DNA of 64,000 bases from Oceaniglobus roseus (GCF_002869745.1 NZ_PNOS01000028.1:1-64000), one strand, 5' to 3'; positions 45,204-54,637 are shown, numbered from the stretch's first letter. Made by a program: numbers and translations. The notes: a model not told the origin generated them from the sequence alone.

Positions 45204-45710
45204 TCAGTTCGTGGGGGCGCTGTGGCCGGAGTGGTCCATGCCTTCCATCTTCCGCTCTCCCGCGGCCTCGACGTTGAAGGTCACGTCGAGCGTGCCCGCC
45301 TTCTCGAAGACGAGGGTGGCGGGGATCTTCGCGCCTTCTTCCAGGCCCCCCTTCAGCCCCATGAACATGACGTGCAGGCCGCCCGGCGCAAAGGTGACCG
45401 TCTCGCCCGCCGGGATCGCCACGCGCTCCTGATGGATCATGGTGGCGACACCGTCCTTCGATTCGGAGGCGTGCATCATCACCTTCGGGAAATCGGCGCG
45501 CACCTCGACCAGCGCGTCGTCCTCGGTGCCGGTGTTGGTGATCGTGAGATACCCCGCGCCGGTCTTGGCGACGGGGCTGGTGGCCGTGGCCATCGGGTGG
45601 TTCACGGTCAGGCTGCCCACGGTGTACTCGTGGGCCAGCGCGGGGGCGGCTGCGAAGGGGGCAGCCAGAAGCAGGGCCAGAACGGCCGGTTTCATGCGGA
45701 TCATTGTCAT
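45204..45710 (-). CDS. Periplasmic copper chaperone PCu(A)C
   Basis: 168 aa with signal peptide MTMIRMKPAVLALLLAAPFAAAPALA. Core PNHPMATATSP..., VMMHASES and GLHVMFMGLK give the H-M-x10-M-x21-H-x-M copper(I) motif; the C-terminus adds MEGMDHSGHS, a second Met/His site. It delivers Cu(I) to the CuA/CuB sites of cytochrome oxidase. Followed by a small Cys/His-rich protein gene on the same strand, upstream. Confidence 0.93.
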   Translation of the reverse strand: MTMIRMKPAVLALLLAAPFAAAPALAHEYTVGSLTVNHPMATATSPVAKTGAGYLTITNTGTEDDALVEVRADFPKVMMHASESKDGVATMIHQERVAIPAGETVTFAPGGLHVMFMGLKGGLEEGAKIPATLVFEKAGTLDVTFNVEAAGERKMEGMDHSGHSAPTN

Positions 45711-45764
45711 GTCTTTCCTGTGCGCGCGTCGGCGCGGTGCGTCCTGTTCGGCGAAGTCGGCAGC

Positions 45765-46118
45765 TCAGGCGCGGGGTGGCGCGCGGGAGCCGCCGCCGGG
45801 CACGGGGCAGGAGAGGTCGGGTGCGGTGCGGCCCGCCGGCGTGGCGTCGCCGAGGGCGGTCGCCACGGGCCGTGCCGGAGCATCGGGCAGGGGCGGCAGG
45901 ACCGCCGCGCCGACAAGGCGGCAGGCATCGCAGCGGTCGTGATCGTGGCTCTGCCCGCCGGGATGGGCATCGGCGCAGAGGTCGGAGAGCGTGAATCCCG
46001 CCGCGAGAAACCGTTCGAGCGCCGCGTCGGGCGCCCGGTGCGCGAACCCCGCCAGCGTGCTCGCCAGCAGGATCAGCGCTGCCGTGAGGACGTTCAGGAG
46101 GGGCCCGACCGGGCGCAC
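45765..46118 (-). CDS. Small Cys/His-rich exported protein (DUF2946-like)
   Basis: 117 aa, probable GTG start at 46118. One N-terminal hydrophobic segment (LLNVLTAALILLASTLAGFA), then LCADAHPGGQSHDHDRCDACRLVGAA with a HxxxxxHDHDxCxxC cluster, and a Pro/Gly-rich tail with a further Cys. This resembles DUF2946-type proteins found beside copper genes. It lies just upstream of the copper chaperone on the same strand, so a copper-related role is plausible but unproven. Confidence 0.6.
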   Translation of the reverse strand: MRPVGPLLNVLTAALILLASTLAGFAHRAPDAALERFLAAGFTLSDLCADAHPGGQSHDHDRCDACRLVGAAVLPPLPDAPARPVATALGDATPAGRTAPDLSCPVPGGGSRAPPRA

Positions 46119-46131
46119 GGGACCCCGGCGC

Positions 46132-47352
46132 TCAGAAGAACGCCTGCAGCCCGGTCTGGGCGCGGCCGAGGATCAGGGCGTGGACGTCGTGGGTGCCTTC
46201 GTAGGTGTTCACCGTCTCGAGGTTGACCATGTGGCGGATCACCTGGAACTCTTCCGAGATCCCGTTGCCGCCGTGCATGTCCCGCGCCGCCCTGGCGATG
46301 TCCAGCGCCTTGCCGCAGTTGTTGCGCTTCATCATCGAGATCGTCTCGGGCGAGGCCTTGCCCTGCTCCATCAGCCGCCCGAGCCGGAGCGACCCCTGGA
46401 GGCCGAGCGAGATCTCGGTCTGCATGTCGGCGAGCTTCTTCTGGAACAGCTGGGTCTGGGCCAGGGGCTTGCCGAACTGCTTGCGGTCGAGCCCGTACTG
46501 GCGCGCGGCGTGCCAGCAGAACTCGGCCGCGCCCATGACGCCCCAGGAGATGCCGTAGCGGGCGCGGTTCAGGCAGCCGAACGGGCCCTTGAGGCCTTCC
46601 ACGTTCGGCAGGAGCGCGTCCTCGCCCACCTCGACGCCCTCCATCACGATCTCGCCGGTGGTGGAGGCGCGCAGGCTGATCTTGCCGCCGATCTTCGGCG
46701 CGGAGAGCCCCTTCATCCCCTTCTCCAGGATGAAGCCGCGGATCTTGCCGCCATGGGCCTCGGACTTGGCCCAGACGACGAAGACGTCGGCGAAGGGCGC
46801 GTTCGAGATCCACATCTTCGAGCCGGAGATCGAATAGCCGCCGTCGGTCTTCCTCGCCACCGTCTTCATCCCGCCGGGGTCGGAGCCCGCATCGGGTTCC
46901 GTCAGCCCGAAGCAGCCGATCAGCTCGCCCGCGCAGAGCTTCGGGAGGTACTTCCGCCGCTGCTCCTCCGAGCCGTAGGCGTGGATCGGGTAGATCACCA
47001 GCGAGCTCTGCACCGACATCATCGAGCGATAGCCGGAGTCGACCCGCTCGATCTCGCGCGCGATCAGCCCGTAGGTGACATAGCCCGCGCCGAGGCCGCC
47101 GTATTCCTCGGGCAGGGTGCAACCCAGCAGCCCGGCCTCGCCCATCTTCGCGAAGAGCGAGGGGTCCGAGGTCTCGTCGCGATAGGCCTCGATCACCCGC
47201 GGCTGCAGCACGTCCTGCGCGAAGGCGCGGGCGGCGTCGCGCAGCATCCGCTCGTCCTCGTCAAGCTGGTCCTCGATCAGGAAGGGGTCTTCCCAGGTGA
47301 ACCGGGCCATGTCCGGCGCGTCCTTGGCGGAAATCGGCGTGGTCACGTTCAT
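46132..47352 (-). CDS. gcdH: Glutaryl-CoA dehydrogenase
   Basis: 406 aa acyl-CoA dehydrogenase. Oxidative decarboxylation of glutaryl-CoA to crotonyl-CoA in lysine/tryptophan breakdown. FAD-binding [18 protein letters not shown] and [17 protein letters not shown]; catalytic Glu in [39 protein letters not shown] and [16 protein letters not shown] are characteristic of GcdH. GAGGAG lies eight bases before the ATG. It is a single-gene unit, divergent from coxD. Confidence 0.92.
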   Translation of the reverse strand: MNVTTPISAKDAPDMARFTWEDPFLIEDQLDEDERMLRDAARAFAQDVLQPRVIEAYRDETSDPSLFAKMGEAGLLGCTLPEEYGGLGAGYVTYGLIAREIERVDSGYRSMMSVQSSLVIYPIHAYGSEEQRRKYLPKLCAGELIGCFGLTEPDAGSDPGGMKTVARKTDGGYSISGSKMWISNAPFADVFVVWAKSEAHGGKIRGFILEKGMKGLSAPKIGGKISLRASTTGEIVMEGVEVGEDALLPNVEGLKGPFGCLNRARYGISWGVMGAAEFCWHAARQYGLDRKQFGKPLAQTQLFQKKLADMQTEISLGLQGSLRLGRLMEQGKASPETISMMKRNNCGKALDIARAARDMHGGNGISEEFQVIRHMVNLETVNTYEGTHDVHALILGRAQTGLQAFF

Positions 47353-47476
47353 CGCGGGGCTCCTCTCGTGGCGGGTCGCGGCAGACTACCCCGGCGCGCC
47401 GACAGGTGCAATCGCACCCCGGCCCGCTTGACTGTCCTGCGACCAGATGCAGCTATGGCGCAAGCCGGAGGAGCCC

Positions 47477-48388
47477 ATGACCGAAATCCCGACATCCATC
47501 GACGCGGTGCAGCGCATGCTGGCGGACGAGGACTATGTCTGCGACCGCCCGCTCGCGGTGGTGACGTTCCTCGCGCTGAAGCTCGGCCGTCCGCTGTTCC
47601 TCGAGGGCGAGGCGGGGGTCGGCAAGACCGAGATCGCCAAGGCCATCGCGAAGGGCCTCGGCCGCAGGCTGATCCGCCTCCAGTGCTACGAGGGGCTCGA
47701 CGCCGCCTCCGCGGTCTACGAGTGGAACTTCGCCGAGCAGATGATCGCCATTCGCACCGCCGAGGCGGCGGGTGGCGCCGACCGCGACCTGCTGAAGTCC
47801 GAGCTCTTCACCGAGGAGTACCTGATCGCCCGCCCGCTGCTCCAGGCCATGCAGCCCCAGCCCGGCGGCGCGCCGGTACTGCTGATCGACGAGCTCGACC
47901 GCACCGACGAGCCGTTCGAGGCCTTCCTGCTGGAAGCCCTGTCGGATTTCGCGGTGACGATCCCCGAACTCGGCACCATCGCCGCCAACGAGCCGCCGAT
48001 CGTGATCCTGACCTCGAACCGCACCCGCGAGGTCCACGACGCGCTGAAGCGGCGCTGCCTCTACCACTGGGTCGACTATCCCGCCTTCTCCCGCGAGATC
48101 GAGATCCTGCAGGCCCGCGCCCCTGAGGCCGGCAGCACCCTCAGCCGCGAGGTCGTCGCCTTCATCCAGAAGCTCAGGACCGAGGACCTGTTCAAGTCCC
48201 CCGGCGTCGCCGAGACCATCGACTGGGCCAAGTGCCTGCTGGCCCTCGACATCATGGAGCTCTCGCCCGAGGTCATCGCCGACACGCTGGGCGCGATCCT
48301 GAAGTACCAGGACGACATCCAGAAGATCCAGGGCTCCGAGGCCGCCCGCCTCCTCACCGAGGTCCGCGCCGAACTCTCCCCCGCCTGA
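47477..48388 (+). CDS. coxD: MoxR-type AAA ATPase CoxD
   Basis: 303 aa, start at 47477 with GGAGG six bases upstream. AAA+ ATPase: Walker A GEAGVGKT (44-51), Walker B LLIDELDR (135-142), sensor TSNRTREVHDAL. CoxD is known to help mature the copper-sulfur site of CO dehydrogenase together with CoxE/CoxF. It is followed by the VWA protein gene (CoxE), so the pair is a MoxR/VWA chaperone. Other genes of the enzyme lie 4-12 kb downstream. Confidence 0.88.
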   Translation: MTEIPTSIDAVQRMLADEDYVCDRPLAVVTFLALKLGRPLFLEGEAGVGKTEIAKAIAKGLGRRLIRLQCYEGLDAASAVYEWNFAEQMIAIRTAEAAGGADRDLLKSELFTEEYLIARPLLQAMQPQPGGAPVLLIDELDRTDEPFEAFLLEALSDFAVTIPELGTIAANEPPIVILTSNRTREVHDALKRRCLYHWVDYPAFSREIEILQARAPEAGSTLSREVVAFIQKLRTEDLFKSPGVAETIDWAKCLLALDIMELSPEVIADTLGAILKYQDDIQKIQGSEAARLLTEVRAELSPA

Positions 48389-48408
48389 CAGCGATGCGCT
48401 CCACGCCC

Positions 48409-48461
48409 CATCTTTGCTTCCCAAATATCCCGGGGTCCGGGACAGAGCCCCGGTCCCGCAC
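48409..48461 (-). repeat. Dispersed GC-hairpin repeat, copy 2 (inverted)
   Basis: 53 bp in the coxD-coxE gap, nearly identical as a reverse complement to 30117-30170: GTGCGGGACCGGGGCTCTG, then CCCGGACCCCGGGATATTT and GCAAAGATG. The loop and the bases after the T run differ slightly. Orientation is opposite to the flanking genes here. Confidence 0.8.
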
Positions 48462-48553
48462 CCTCCACGTCCGCATCGCCAGCAGCAGCGCGCCCCGGGG
48501 GGCGCGGGGGGCGGGACGCCCCCCGCCTCCGCCCGGCAAGGAAGGCTGACGTC

Positions 48554-49813
48554 ATGGTGACGCTCCCCGACCTCGAACTTCCCGAGAACCCGAAGCTCGC
48601 CCACAACATCGCCTGGTTCGCCCGCGCGCTCCGGGCCGCCGGGCTGCCGATCGGCCCCGGACGCGTGATGGAGGCGATCCGCGCGGTGGCGGCGGCGGGG
48701 TTCACCGACCGGCGCGACTTCTACTGGACGCTCCACGCCTGCTTCGTCTCCCGGGCCGAGCAGCGGGCGGTGTTCGACCAGATCTTCCGCCTCTACTGGC
48801 GCGATCCCCGCTATCTCGAACACATGATGTCGCTGCTGACCCCCGCGATTCGCGGTGTCGCCGAGGAGCGCACCGCGAGGCCTGCCGAGAAGCGGGCGGC
48901 GGAAGCGCTGCTCGACGGGGTCGAGCGGGAGGCGCCGGAGCTGCCCGAGCGCGAGGACGCGCAGGAGATCGAGATCGACGCATCGCGCACGGCGAGCGGG
49001 GAGGAACGGCTGCGCTCCCTCGATTTCGAGCAGATGAGCAACGCCGAGATGGCCGAGGCGCGGCGGATCCTCGCCCGGCTGTCGCTGCCCGTGCGCCCGC
49101 TCGCTTCCAGGCGCACGCGGGCCGATGCCCGCGGCCGGATCGCCGACTGGCGCGCCACCCTGCGCGCGGCGATGCGGCAGGGGGGCGAGGTGCGGGCGCT
49201 CGCGGCGAAGACCCGCCGCCAGCGCTGGCCGAACCTCGTGGTGCTCTGCGACATCTCCGGCTCGATGAGCCAGTATTCCCGCGCGGTGCTGCATTTCCTG
49301 CATGCCGTCAGCAACCACAAGGGCGCGGGCTGGGCGAAGGTCCATGCCTTCACCTTCGGCACCCGGCTGACCAACATCACCCGCCACCTCGCCACCCGCG
49401 ACGTCGATGCCGCGCTGGCCGCGGCGGGCGCCGAGGCGCAGGACTGGGAGGGCGGCACGAAGATCGGCGCCTCGCTCCACCGCTTCAACCGCGACTGGTC
49501 GCGGCGGGTGCTGGGGCAGGGGGCCGTGGTGCTGCTGATCACCGACGGGCTGGAGCGCGACGATCCCGGGCAACTGGCGCGGGAATGCGAGCGGCTGCAC
49601 CTCTCGGCGCGGCAGGTGATCTGGGTGAACCCGCTTCTGCGCTTCGACGGCTTCGCGCCGAAGGCGAAGGGCGTGCTCGCCATGCTGCCCCATGTCGATT
49701 CGCTCAGGGCCGGGCACAACATCGACTCCCTCGCTGCCCTGGCCGAGGCGCTGGCCGCCCGCGACCGGACCGTTCCGGGCGAACGTCTGGCGTCTGTCGC
49801 CGCGCGCGCCTGA
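48554..49813 (+). CDS. coxE: VWA domain protein CoxE
   Basis: 419 aa. The C-terminal half is a von Willebrand type A domain: MIDAS DISGSMSQYSRA (233-), VHAFTFGTRLTNITRHL, and LITDGLERDDPGQL. The N-terminal half has charged helices (AEERTARPAEKRAAEALLDGVEREAPELPERED). It works with CoxD in maturation of CO-dehydrogenase-type enzymes. It is separated from coxD by 165 bp holding a dispersed repeat. Confidence 0.88.
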   Translation: MVTLPDLELPENPKLAHNIAWFARALRAAGLPIGPGRVMEAIRAVAAAGFTDRRDFYWTLHACFVSRAEQRAVFDQIFRLYWRDPRYLEHMMSLLTPAIRGVAEERTARPAEKRAAEALLDGVEREAPELPEREDAQEIEIDASRTASGEERLRSLDFEQMSNAEMAEARRILARLSLPVRPLASRRTRADARGRIADWRATLRAAMRQGGEVRALAAKTRRQRWPNLVVLCDISGSMSQYSRAVLHFLHAVSNHKGAGWAKVHAFTFGTRLTNITRHLATRDVDAALAAAGAEAQDWEGGTKIGASLHRFNRDWSRRVLGQGAVVLLITDGLERDDPGQLARECERLHLSARQVIWVNPLLRFDGFAPKAKGVLAMLPHVDSLRAGHNIDSLAALAEALAARDRTVPGERLASVAARA

Positions 49814-49963
49814 TCCCGGACCGGCACCGGACCGGCAGGGCGGAAAGCCGCCTGAGACCGTGGCCGGACACGCTCCGTCGCGTCGCCGCGCGGAACCTCA
49901 GGGGTCATCGCGGGTTTGGATGCCCAAGAGATGTGCGTGAAGATCAGTACAAAGGAATACCCC

Positions 49964-51985
49964 ATGCGACCGTCCCTCAGGACAACAACCGCCCTGCTTG
50001 CCAGCCTTGCCCTGGTGGTGCCGACCGTGGTGCCGGCGCAGACCGGCAACGCCGCCGGTGACAAGGTCTCGACCTGTGCCGCCGACGATCCCAACTGCGA
50101 TCCGAACGCCGTGGCCAAGGACCTCGCGGACAAGCTGAAGGAAAAGGCCGATGCGGCCGATCCCTCAGCCAAGGCGAACCGCGAGGCCGAGAAGGCCGCG
50201 AAGCAGCAGGCCCGCGAGGCCGAGAAGGCCGCCAAGCAGCAGGCCCGCGAAGCCGAGAAGGCCGCCAGGCAGGAGGCCCGCAAGGCCGAGAAGGCGCAGG
50301 CCGATGCCGACGCGAAGGCCGCGGCGCAGGCCGACGCCGACGCCGACGCCAAGGCCGTGAAGCAGCAGGCCGATGCCGACGCGAAGGCCGCTCAGGACGC
50401 CGACGCCCGCAAGGCTGCGAAAGCGCAGGCCGACGCCGACGCCAAGGCCGCCGAGGCCGTGAAGCAGCAGGCCGATGCCGATGCGAAGGCCGCCCAGGAT
50501 GCCGAGGTCCGCAAGTCCAGGAAGGCCGAGCGCGAGGCCCGCGAAGCGGCCGAGGCCAAGGCCGCTGCCGACGCGCGCACCGAGACCCAGGCCAATGTCG
50601 GCGCCAAGGCCAAGGCCGAAGCCGACGCCCGCGCCGCAGCGGATGCCGCCGTCACGAACCAGGACGCGACCGATCCCGCCCGCAAGGCGCCCCGCCGCGC
50701 CGAGCGCAATGCCGACGGCACAGCTGCCGCCACCACGACGGCGCAGGACGGCGATCCGGCGGCGGCTACCACGCAGCAGGACGATCCGGCCGCCCAGACG
50801 ACCGACGCCAACCAGCGCGAGACCCCGGAGGAGCGCGCGGCCCGTCTCGCGGCCCGCGAGCAGCGCCTGAAGGAGGGCGAGGCACGCCGCGCCGCCCAGG
50901 CCGAGCGCCTGGCACAGCAGGCCGAGCGCGCGAAAGCCTCGCAGGCCGCCACTGCCGACGGCGACGCCGCCGCGAATGCCAAGGTCACGGAAGAGACTGT
51001 GACCGAAGCCAACTCGCGCTCCTCGAACGAGGACTTCTCGGGCCAGATCAAGGCCGATACCAACCCCGAAGTGACGGCGACGGCCCAGGCGCCGGAGAAG
51101 GACGACGGTCTCTCGAAGCTCGAGAAGGCGCTTCTGCTCGGCGCCGGCGCTCTGGCGATCGGCACGATGATCCAGGGCAACCGGCAGGTCGTCGGCACGT
51201 CGCCCGACCGCGTCGTGGTCGCGGATCCGAACGGCGGCTACCAGCTGCTGAAGGATGACAACGCCCTGCTGCGCCAGCCGGGCAACAACATCCAGACGCA
51301 GACCTTCGACGACGGCTCGACCCGCACGGTGGTGACGCGCGAAGACGGGAGCCAGGTGGTGACGATCCGCGATAACGACATGCGGGTGCTGCGCCGCACG
51401 CTGGTGCGGACGGACGGCAGCGAGGTTCGGCTGATCGACGATACGGCGACGGTGGAGCCGGTCGACTTCTCCGCGCTGCCGCAACCGGCGCCGCAGGTCG
51501 AGTACAGCTCGAACGAGCGTGACCTTCGCGCGGCGCTCGAGCGCGAGCAGGCTATCAATCGCCGCTTCAGCCTGGCGCAGATCCGCGACATCAAGGAAGT
51601 GCGCAACCTCGCCCCGGCGGTGGAACTGGACGGGATCAACTTCGCGACCGGCTCGGCCGCGATCCGTCCCGAGGAAGCCAACAAGCTGGCCGATCTCGGT
51701 CTCCAGATCACCCGCATGATCGAGGAGGATCCGTCTGAGGTGTTCCTGGTCGAGGGCCACACCGATGCCGTGGGCTCTGCCGCGTCGAACCTGATCCTGT
51801 CCGACCGCCGGGCCGAATCGTTGGCGCTGGCGCTGACCGAGTACTTCGACGTGCCGCCGGAGAACCTTGTCGTGCAGGGCTATGGCGAGTCGGACCTGAA
51901 GGTGCCGACCGAGGGCGCGGAACCGGCCAACCGCCGTGCCGACCTGCGCCGGATCACGCCGCTTCTGCAGACCGCGCAGAACTGA
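49964..51985 (+). CDS. OmpA-family outer-membrane protein with long repeated helical region
   Basis: 673 aa. Start at 49964 (AAAGGAA upstream; signal peptide MRPSLRTTTALLASLALVVPTVVPAQ). Residues about 60-300 are an Ala/Lys/Glu/Asp-rich helical region with exact 11-residue units REAEKAAKQQA (33-bp DNA repeats at 50180-50212, 50213-50245, 50246-50278) and then (K/A)QQADADAKAAQDA units. After a low-complexity Thr/Asp segment come a hydrophobic stretch (LEKALLLGAGALAIGTMI) and a beta region. The last 120 residues are an OmpA domain (GINFATGSAAIRPEEANKLADLG, LVEGHTDAVGSAASNLILSDRRAESL) that binds peptidoglycan. The long helix may span the periplasm. Confidence 0.85.
   Translation: MRPSLRTTTALLASLALVVPTVVPAQTGNAAGDKVSTCAADDPNCDPNAVAKDLADKLKEKADAADPSAKANREAEKAAKQQAREAEKAAKQQAREAEKAARQEARKAEKAQADADAKAAAQADADADAKAVKQQADADAKAAQDADARKAAKAQADADAKAAEAVKQQADADAKAAQDAEVRKSRKAEREAREAAEAKAAADARTETQANVGAKAKAEADARAAADAAVTNQDATDPARKAPRRAERNADGTAAATTTAQDGDPAAATTQQDDPAAQTTDANQRETPEERAARLAAREQRLKEGEARRAAQAERLAQQAERAKASQAATADGDAAANAKVTEETVTEANSRSSNEDFSGQIKADTNPEVTATAQAPEKDDGLSKLEKALLLGAGALAIGTMIQGNRQVVGTSPDRVVVADPNGGYQLLKDDNALLRQPGNNIQTQTFDDGSTRTVVTREDGSQVVTIRDNDMRVLRRTLVRTDGSEVRLIDDTATVEPVDFSALPQPAPQVEYSSNERDLRAALEREQAINRRFSLAQIRDIKEVRNLAPAVELDGINFATGSAAIRPEEANKLADLGLQITRMIEEDPSEVFLVEGHTDAVGSAASNLILSDRRAESLALALTEYFDVPPENLVVQGYGESDLKVPTEGAEPANRRADLRRITPLLQTAQN
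50180..50278 (+). repeat. Three tandem 33-bp repeats in the OmpA-family gene
   Basis: Direct repeats starting CGCGAGGCCGAGAAGGCC, encoding REAEKAA(K/R)Q(Q/E)A three times with few base changes. A decayed fourth unit (RKAEKAQADA) follows. The unit length of 11 residues is that of right-handed coiled coils. Confidence 0.85.
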
Positions 51986-52005
51986 TCCGCTCACATGGCG
52001 AAAGC

Positions 52006-52034
52006 GGGCCGCTCCCTTGGGGGCGGCCCTTTTC
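52006..52034 (+). terminator. Intrinsic terminator after the OmpA-family gene
   Basis: Arms GGGCCGC (52006-52012) and GCGGCCC (52023-52029) with a 10-base loop, followed by TTTTCTTTG. A typical Rho-independent terminator 20 bp after the stop. Confidence 0.85.
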
Positions 52035-52114
52035 TTTGCGCAAGGATCGGATCGCCCGGAGGGGGTGGCCGCGGGCAGGATCGACGCAGGTTCACGATCC
52101 GAAAGGCCGATCCT

Positions 52115-52579
52115 ATGCTGCGCTGTCTTCCCCTCGATGCCGATTTCGTCGCCTCCGTCCGCGCGGGCGGTCCCGATGCCAATGGACAGCCTGCAGAGCG
52201 GGCGGTGTCCGGCGGTTCGGGCACGCCCTGCCGCTCCTGCCTGCGGGACGTGCCGGAGGGCGCCGCCATGCTGATCCTCGCCGCACAACCATTTCCGGCG
52301 CTCCAGCCCTACGCGGAAACGGGTCCGGTCTTCCTCTGCGCCGGGGACTGCCGGCCATGGGACGGAGAGGGGATGCCGCCGATCCTCGAAACCTCGCCGG
52401 ATTACCTGCTGAAGGGTTACGGGGCGGATCACCGCATCGTCTACGGCACCGGCCGGGTGGTGGCGCGGGCGGAGGTGGCCGGTTATGCTGCGGGGCTGCT
52501 GGAAGATGCGCGGATCGCCTTCGTCGACGTCCGCTCGGCCCGGAACAACTGCTTCCAGACACGGATCGTGGCGGGGTGA
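52115..52579 (+). CDS. DUF1203 domain protein
   Basis: 154 aa, start MLRCLPLDADFVASVRAGG at 52115 (AAAGG upstream). Conserved DUF1203 features: CRSCLRDVPEGAAMLILAAQPF, YAETGPVFLCAGDC, YLLKGYGADHRIVYGTGRVV and the C-terminal FVDVRSARNNCFQTRIV. Several conserved Cys are kept. No function is known for the family. It sits alone between a terminator and the XdhC-like gene, so it may open that operon. Confidence 0.87.
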   Translation: MLRCLPLDADFVASVRAGGPDANGQPAERAVSGGSGTPCRSCLRDVPEGAAMLILAAQPFPALQPYAETGPVFLCAGDCRPWDGEGMPPILETSPDYLLKGYGADHRIVYGTGRVVARAEVAGYAAGLLEDARIAFVDVRSARNNCFQTRIVAG

Positions 52580-52643
52580 GGGGCGGCGGCCCCCTCGACA
52601 TTCCTTCCGGCGCGCGGAATGATCCGGGCGAAGGAGCATGCCC

Positions 52644-53615
52644 ATGACCCCCGGATTCGACGACATCCCCGAAACCGCCCTGGCCTGGCACCGCGCGGGC
52701 AAGGGTGCGGCGCTGGCCACGGTGATCGAGACCTGGGGATCGGCCCCGCGCCCCGTGGGCAGCCAGCTGGCGATCTCGGGCGAGGCCGAGATCGCGGGCT
52801 CGGTCTCGGGCGGCTGTGTCGAGGGCGCGGTGGTGGCCGAGGCGCTGGAGGCGGTCGAGGACGGCGGCGCGCGGCTGCTGGAGTTCGGGGTGAGCGACGA
52901 CGAGGCCTTCGCCGTGGGGCTGGCCTGCGGCGGCCGTATCCGGGTGATGGTGGAGCCCGTGGGGCGCGACCTGCCCGAGGAGATGCTGGCCGAGCTGGCG
53001 GCGCGGCGCGAGCAGCGTCAGCAGGCGGCTTATGTCGTGAATACAAGGACATGGGATCGAAAGCTCGCGTCGCGTGAGAGCTTTCCCGACCGGTTCCGGC
53101 TGGACCGCTCGGGGTTCGAGGAGGATGGCGAGACCTTCGTGGCGATCCACAATCCGCCGCTCAGGATGGTCGTCGTCGGCGGCGTTCACATCGCGCAGCC
53201 GCTGATGCAGCTGGCGCGGCTGACCGGGTACGACGCGGTGCTGGTGGACCCGCGAGAGGCCTTCGCCTCGGCCGCGCGGTTCCCGGGCGAGGTGCTGCTG
53301 CACGACTGGCCGGACCAGGCGCTGACGGACTTCGGGCTGGACGCGCGCACCGCGGTGGTGACGCTGACCCACGATCCGAAGATCGACGATCCGGCCATCG
53401 AGACGGCGCTGAAGTCCGACGTCTTCTACCTCGGCTGTCTCGGCTCCACGCGCACCCATGCGAAGCGGGTGGCGCGGCTGGAGGAGCAGGGGTTCGGCGC
53501 GGACGACATCGCGCGGATCCATGCGCCGGTGGGGCTGGACATCGGGGCGCGGTCCCCGGCCGAAATCGCCGTGGCGGTGATGGCGGAGATCACCCAGAGG
53601 CTGCGGCAGGGCTGA
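52644..53615 (+). CDS. XdhC/CoxI family molybdenum-cofactor insertion protein
   Basis: 323 aa, started at 52644 because AAGGAG lies seven bases upstream (an ATG at 52638 is too close to it). The XdhC N-domain (GKGAALATVIETWGSAPRPVGSQLAI, GSVSGGCVEGAVV) and the C-terminal Rossmann domain (MVVVGGVHIAQPLMQLARLTGY, FYLGCLGSTRTHAKRVARL) are both present, as in CoxI. It probably sulfurates and inserts the Mo cofactor into the CoxL-like subunit encoded downstream. The next gene overlaps it by one base (TGATG). Confidence 0.9.
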   Translation: MTPGFDDIPETALAWHRAGKGAALATVIETWGSAPRPVGSQLAISGEAEIAGSVSGGCVEGAVVAEALEAVEDGGARLLEFGVSDDEAFAVGLACGGRIRVMVEPVGRDLPEEMLAELAARREQRQQAAYVVNTRTWDRKLASRESFPDRFRLDRSGFEEDGETFVAIHNPPLRMVVVGGVHIAQPLMQLARLTGYDAVLVDPREAFASAARFPGEVLLHDWPDQALTDFGLDARTAVVTLTHDPKIDDPAIETALKSDVFYLGCLGSTRTHAKRVARLEEQGFGADDIARIHAPVGLDIGARSPAEIAVAVMAEITQRLRQG

Positions 53616-54637
53616 TGGAATTCGGCACGACTCCCCTGGCGGAGGCGGGCGGCGCCATCCTCGCCCATTCGGTGATGGCCGGAAAGAAGCGGCTCAGGAA
53701 GGGTCTGATCCTGGAGGAAGGGCACCTGGCGGCGCTGGCGGAGGCCGGGGTTGCGGAGGTGACGGTGGCACGGCTCGGGCCCGGGGACGTCCACGAGGAC
53801 GAGGCGGCGCGGCGGCTCGCGGCGGCGGTGCTGAGCGAGTCCTCGGGATTGCGCGCGTCGGAGGCGTCGACAGGGCGGGTGAACCTTTACACCGAGGGGC
53901 GCGGGGTGGTGCAGGTCGACCGGGCGGCGGTGGACGCGGTGAACCGGATCGACCCGGCGATCACGCTTGCCACGGTGCCGGAGTTGCATCACATGGGCGA
54001 AGGCGGCATGGCCGCGACGATCAAGATCATCGCCTACGGCGTTTCCGGCGAAGCGCTGGAACGGGCCGAGGCGGCGGCGCGGGGGGCGCTGCGGCTGGCG
54101 CCGGTGAAACTGCGCGACGCCGTGCTGATCCAGACCTCGCTGACGGGGGACGGCGGCGAGAAGGGGCGCAAGGCCATCGCGGCGCGGATGGAGACGCTGG
54201 GGCTCGACCTCGTTGCCGACGTCGTGGTGGCCCACGAGGAAGGCGCGATCACGGCGGCGCTGCGGGAGGCGAAGGGGGACCTGGTGCTGATCCTCACCGC
54301 CTCGGCCACATCGGACATCCGCGACGTGGCGCCCTCGGCCGTCCGGGCGGCGGGGGGGCACGTGCAGCACTACGGGATGCCGGTGGACCCCGGGAACCTG
54401 CTGTTCACCGGCGATCTGGACGGCCGGCCCGTGATCGGGCTTCCGGGCTGCGCCCGCTCGCCCGCCCTGAACGGCGCAGACTGGGTGCTGGAACGCGTGG
54501 CCTCGGGCATCGCGGTGACGCCGGAGGACATCATGGGGCTGGGGGTCGGGGGGCTCCTGAAGGAGATCCCGACGCGGCCCCGTCCCCGCGAGGGCAAGGG
54601 GCGGAGCCGGGAGGCGGCCGGGAGCGATGGCACGTAA
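53615..54637 (+). CDS. Molybdopterin-binding (MoeA/MogA-like) protein
   Basis: 340 aa; TGATG overlap with the XdhC-like gene. N-terminal segment EFGTTPLAEAGGAILAHSVMAGKKRLRKGLILEEGHLAALAEAG is MoeA-like; the C-terminal LILTASATSDIRDVAPSAVRAAGGHVQHYGMPVDPGNLLFTGDLDGRPVIGLPGCARSPALNGADWVLERVASG is a MoCF-type molybdopterin-binding domain. Such proteins accompany form II cox genes and probably handle Mo cofactor, perhaps cytidylylated, for the enzyme. It ends inside the following sulfatase gene (11 bp overlap). Confidence 0.85.
   Translation: MEFGTTPLAEAGGAILAHSVMAGKKRLRKGLILEEGHLAALAEAGVAEVTVARLGPGDVHEDEAARRLAAAVLSESSGLRASEASTGRVNLYTEGRGVVQVDRAAVDAVNRIDPAITLATVPELHHMGEGGMAATIKIIAYGVSGEALERAEAAARGALRLAPVKLRDAVLIQTSLTGDGGEKGRKAIAARMETLGLDLVADVVVAHEEGAITAALREAKGDLVLILTASATSDIRDVAPSAVRAAGGHVQHYGMPVDPGNLLFTGDLDGRPVIGLPGCARSPALNGADWVLERVASGIAVTPEDIMGLGVGGLLKEIPTRPRPREGKGRSREAAGSDGT

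Noticed and set aside
50160-50600. Possible CRISPR-like array because of regular 33-bp repeats
   Set aside because: The repeats are in frame and encode Ala/Lys helical units without unique spacers; they belong to the OmpA-family protein.
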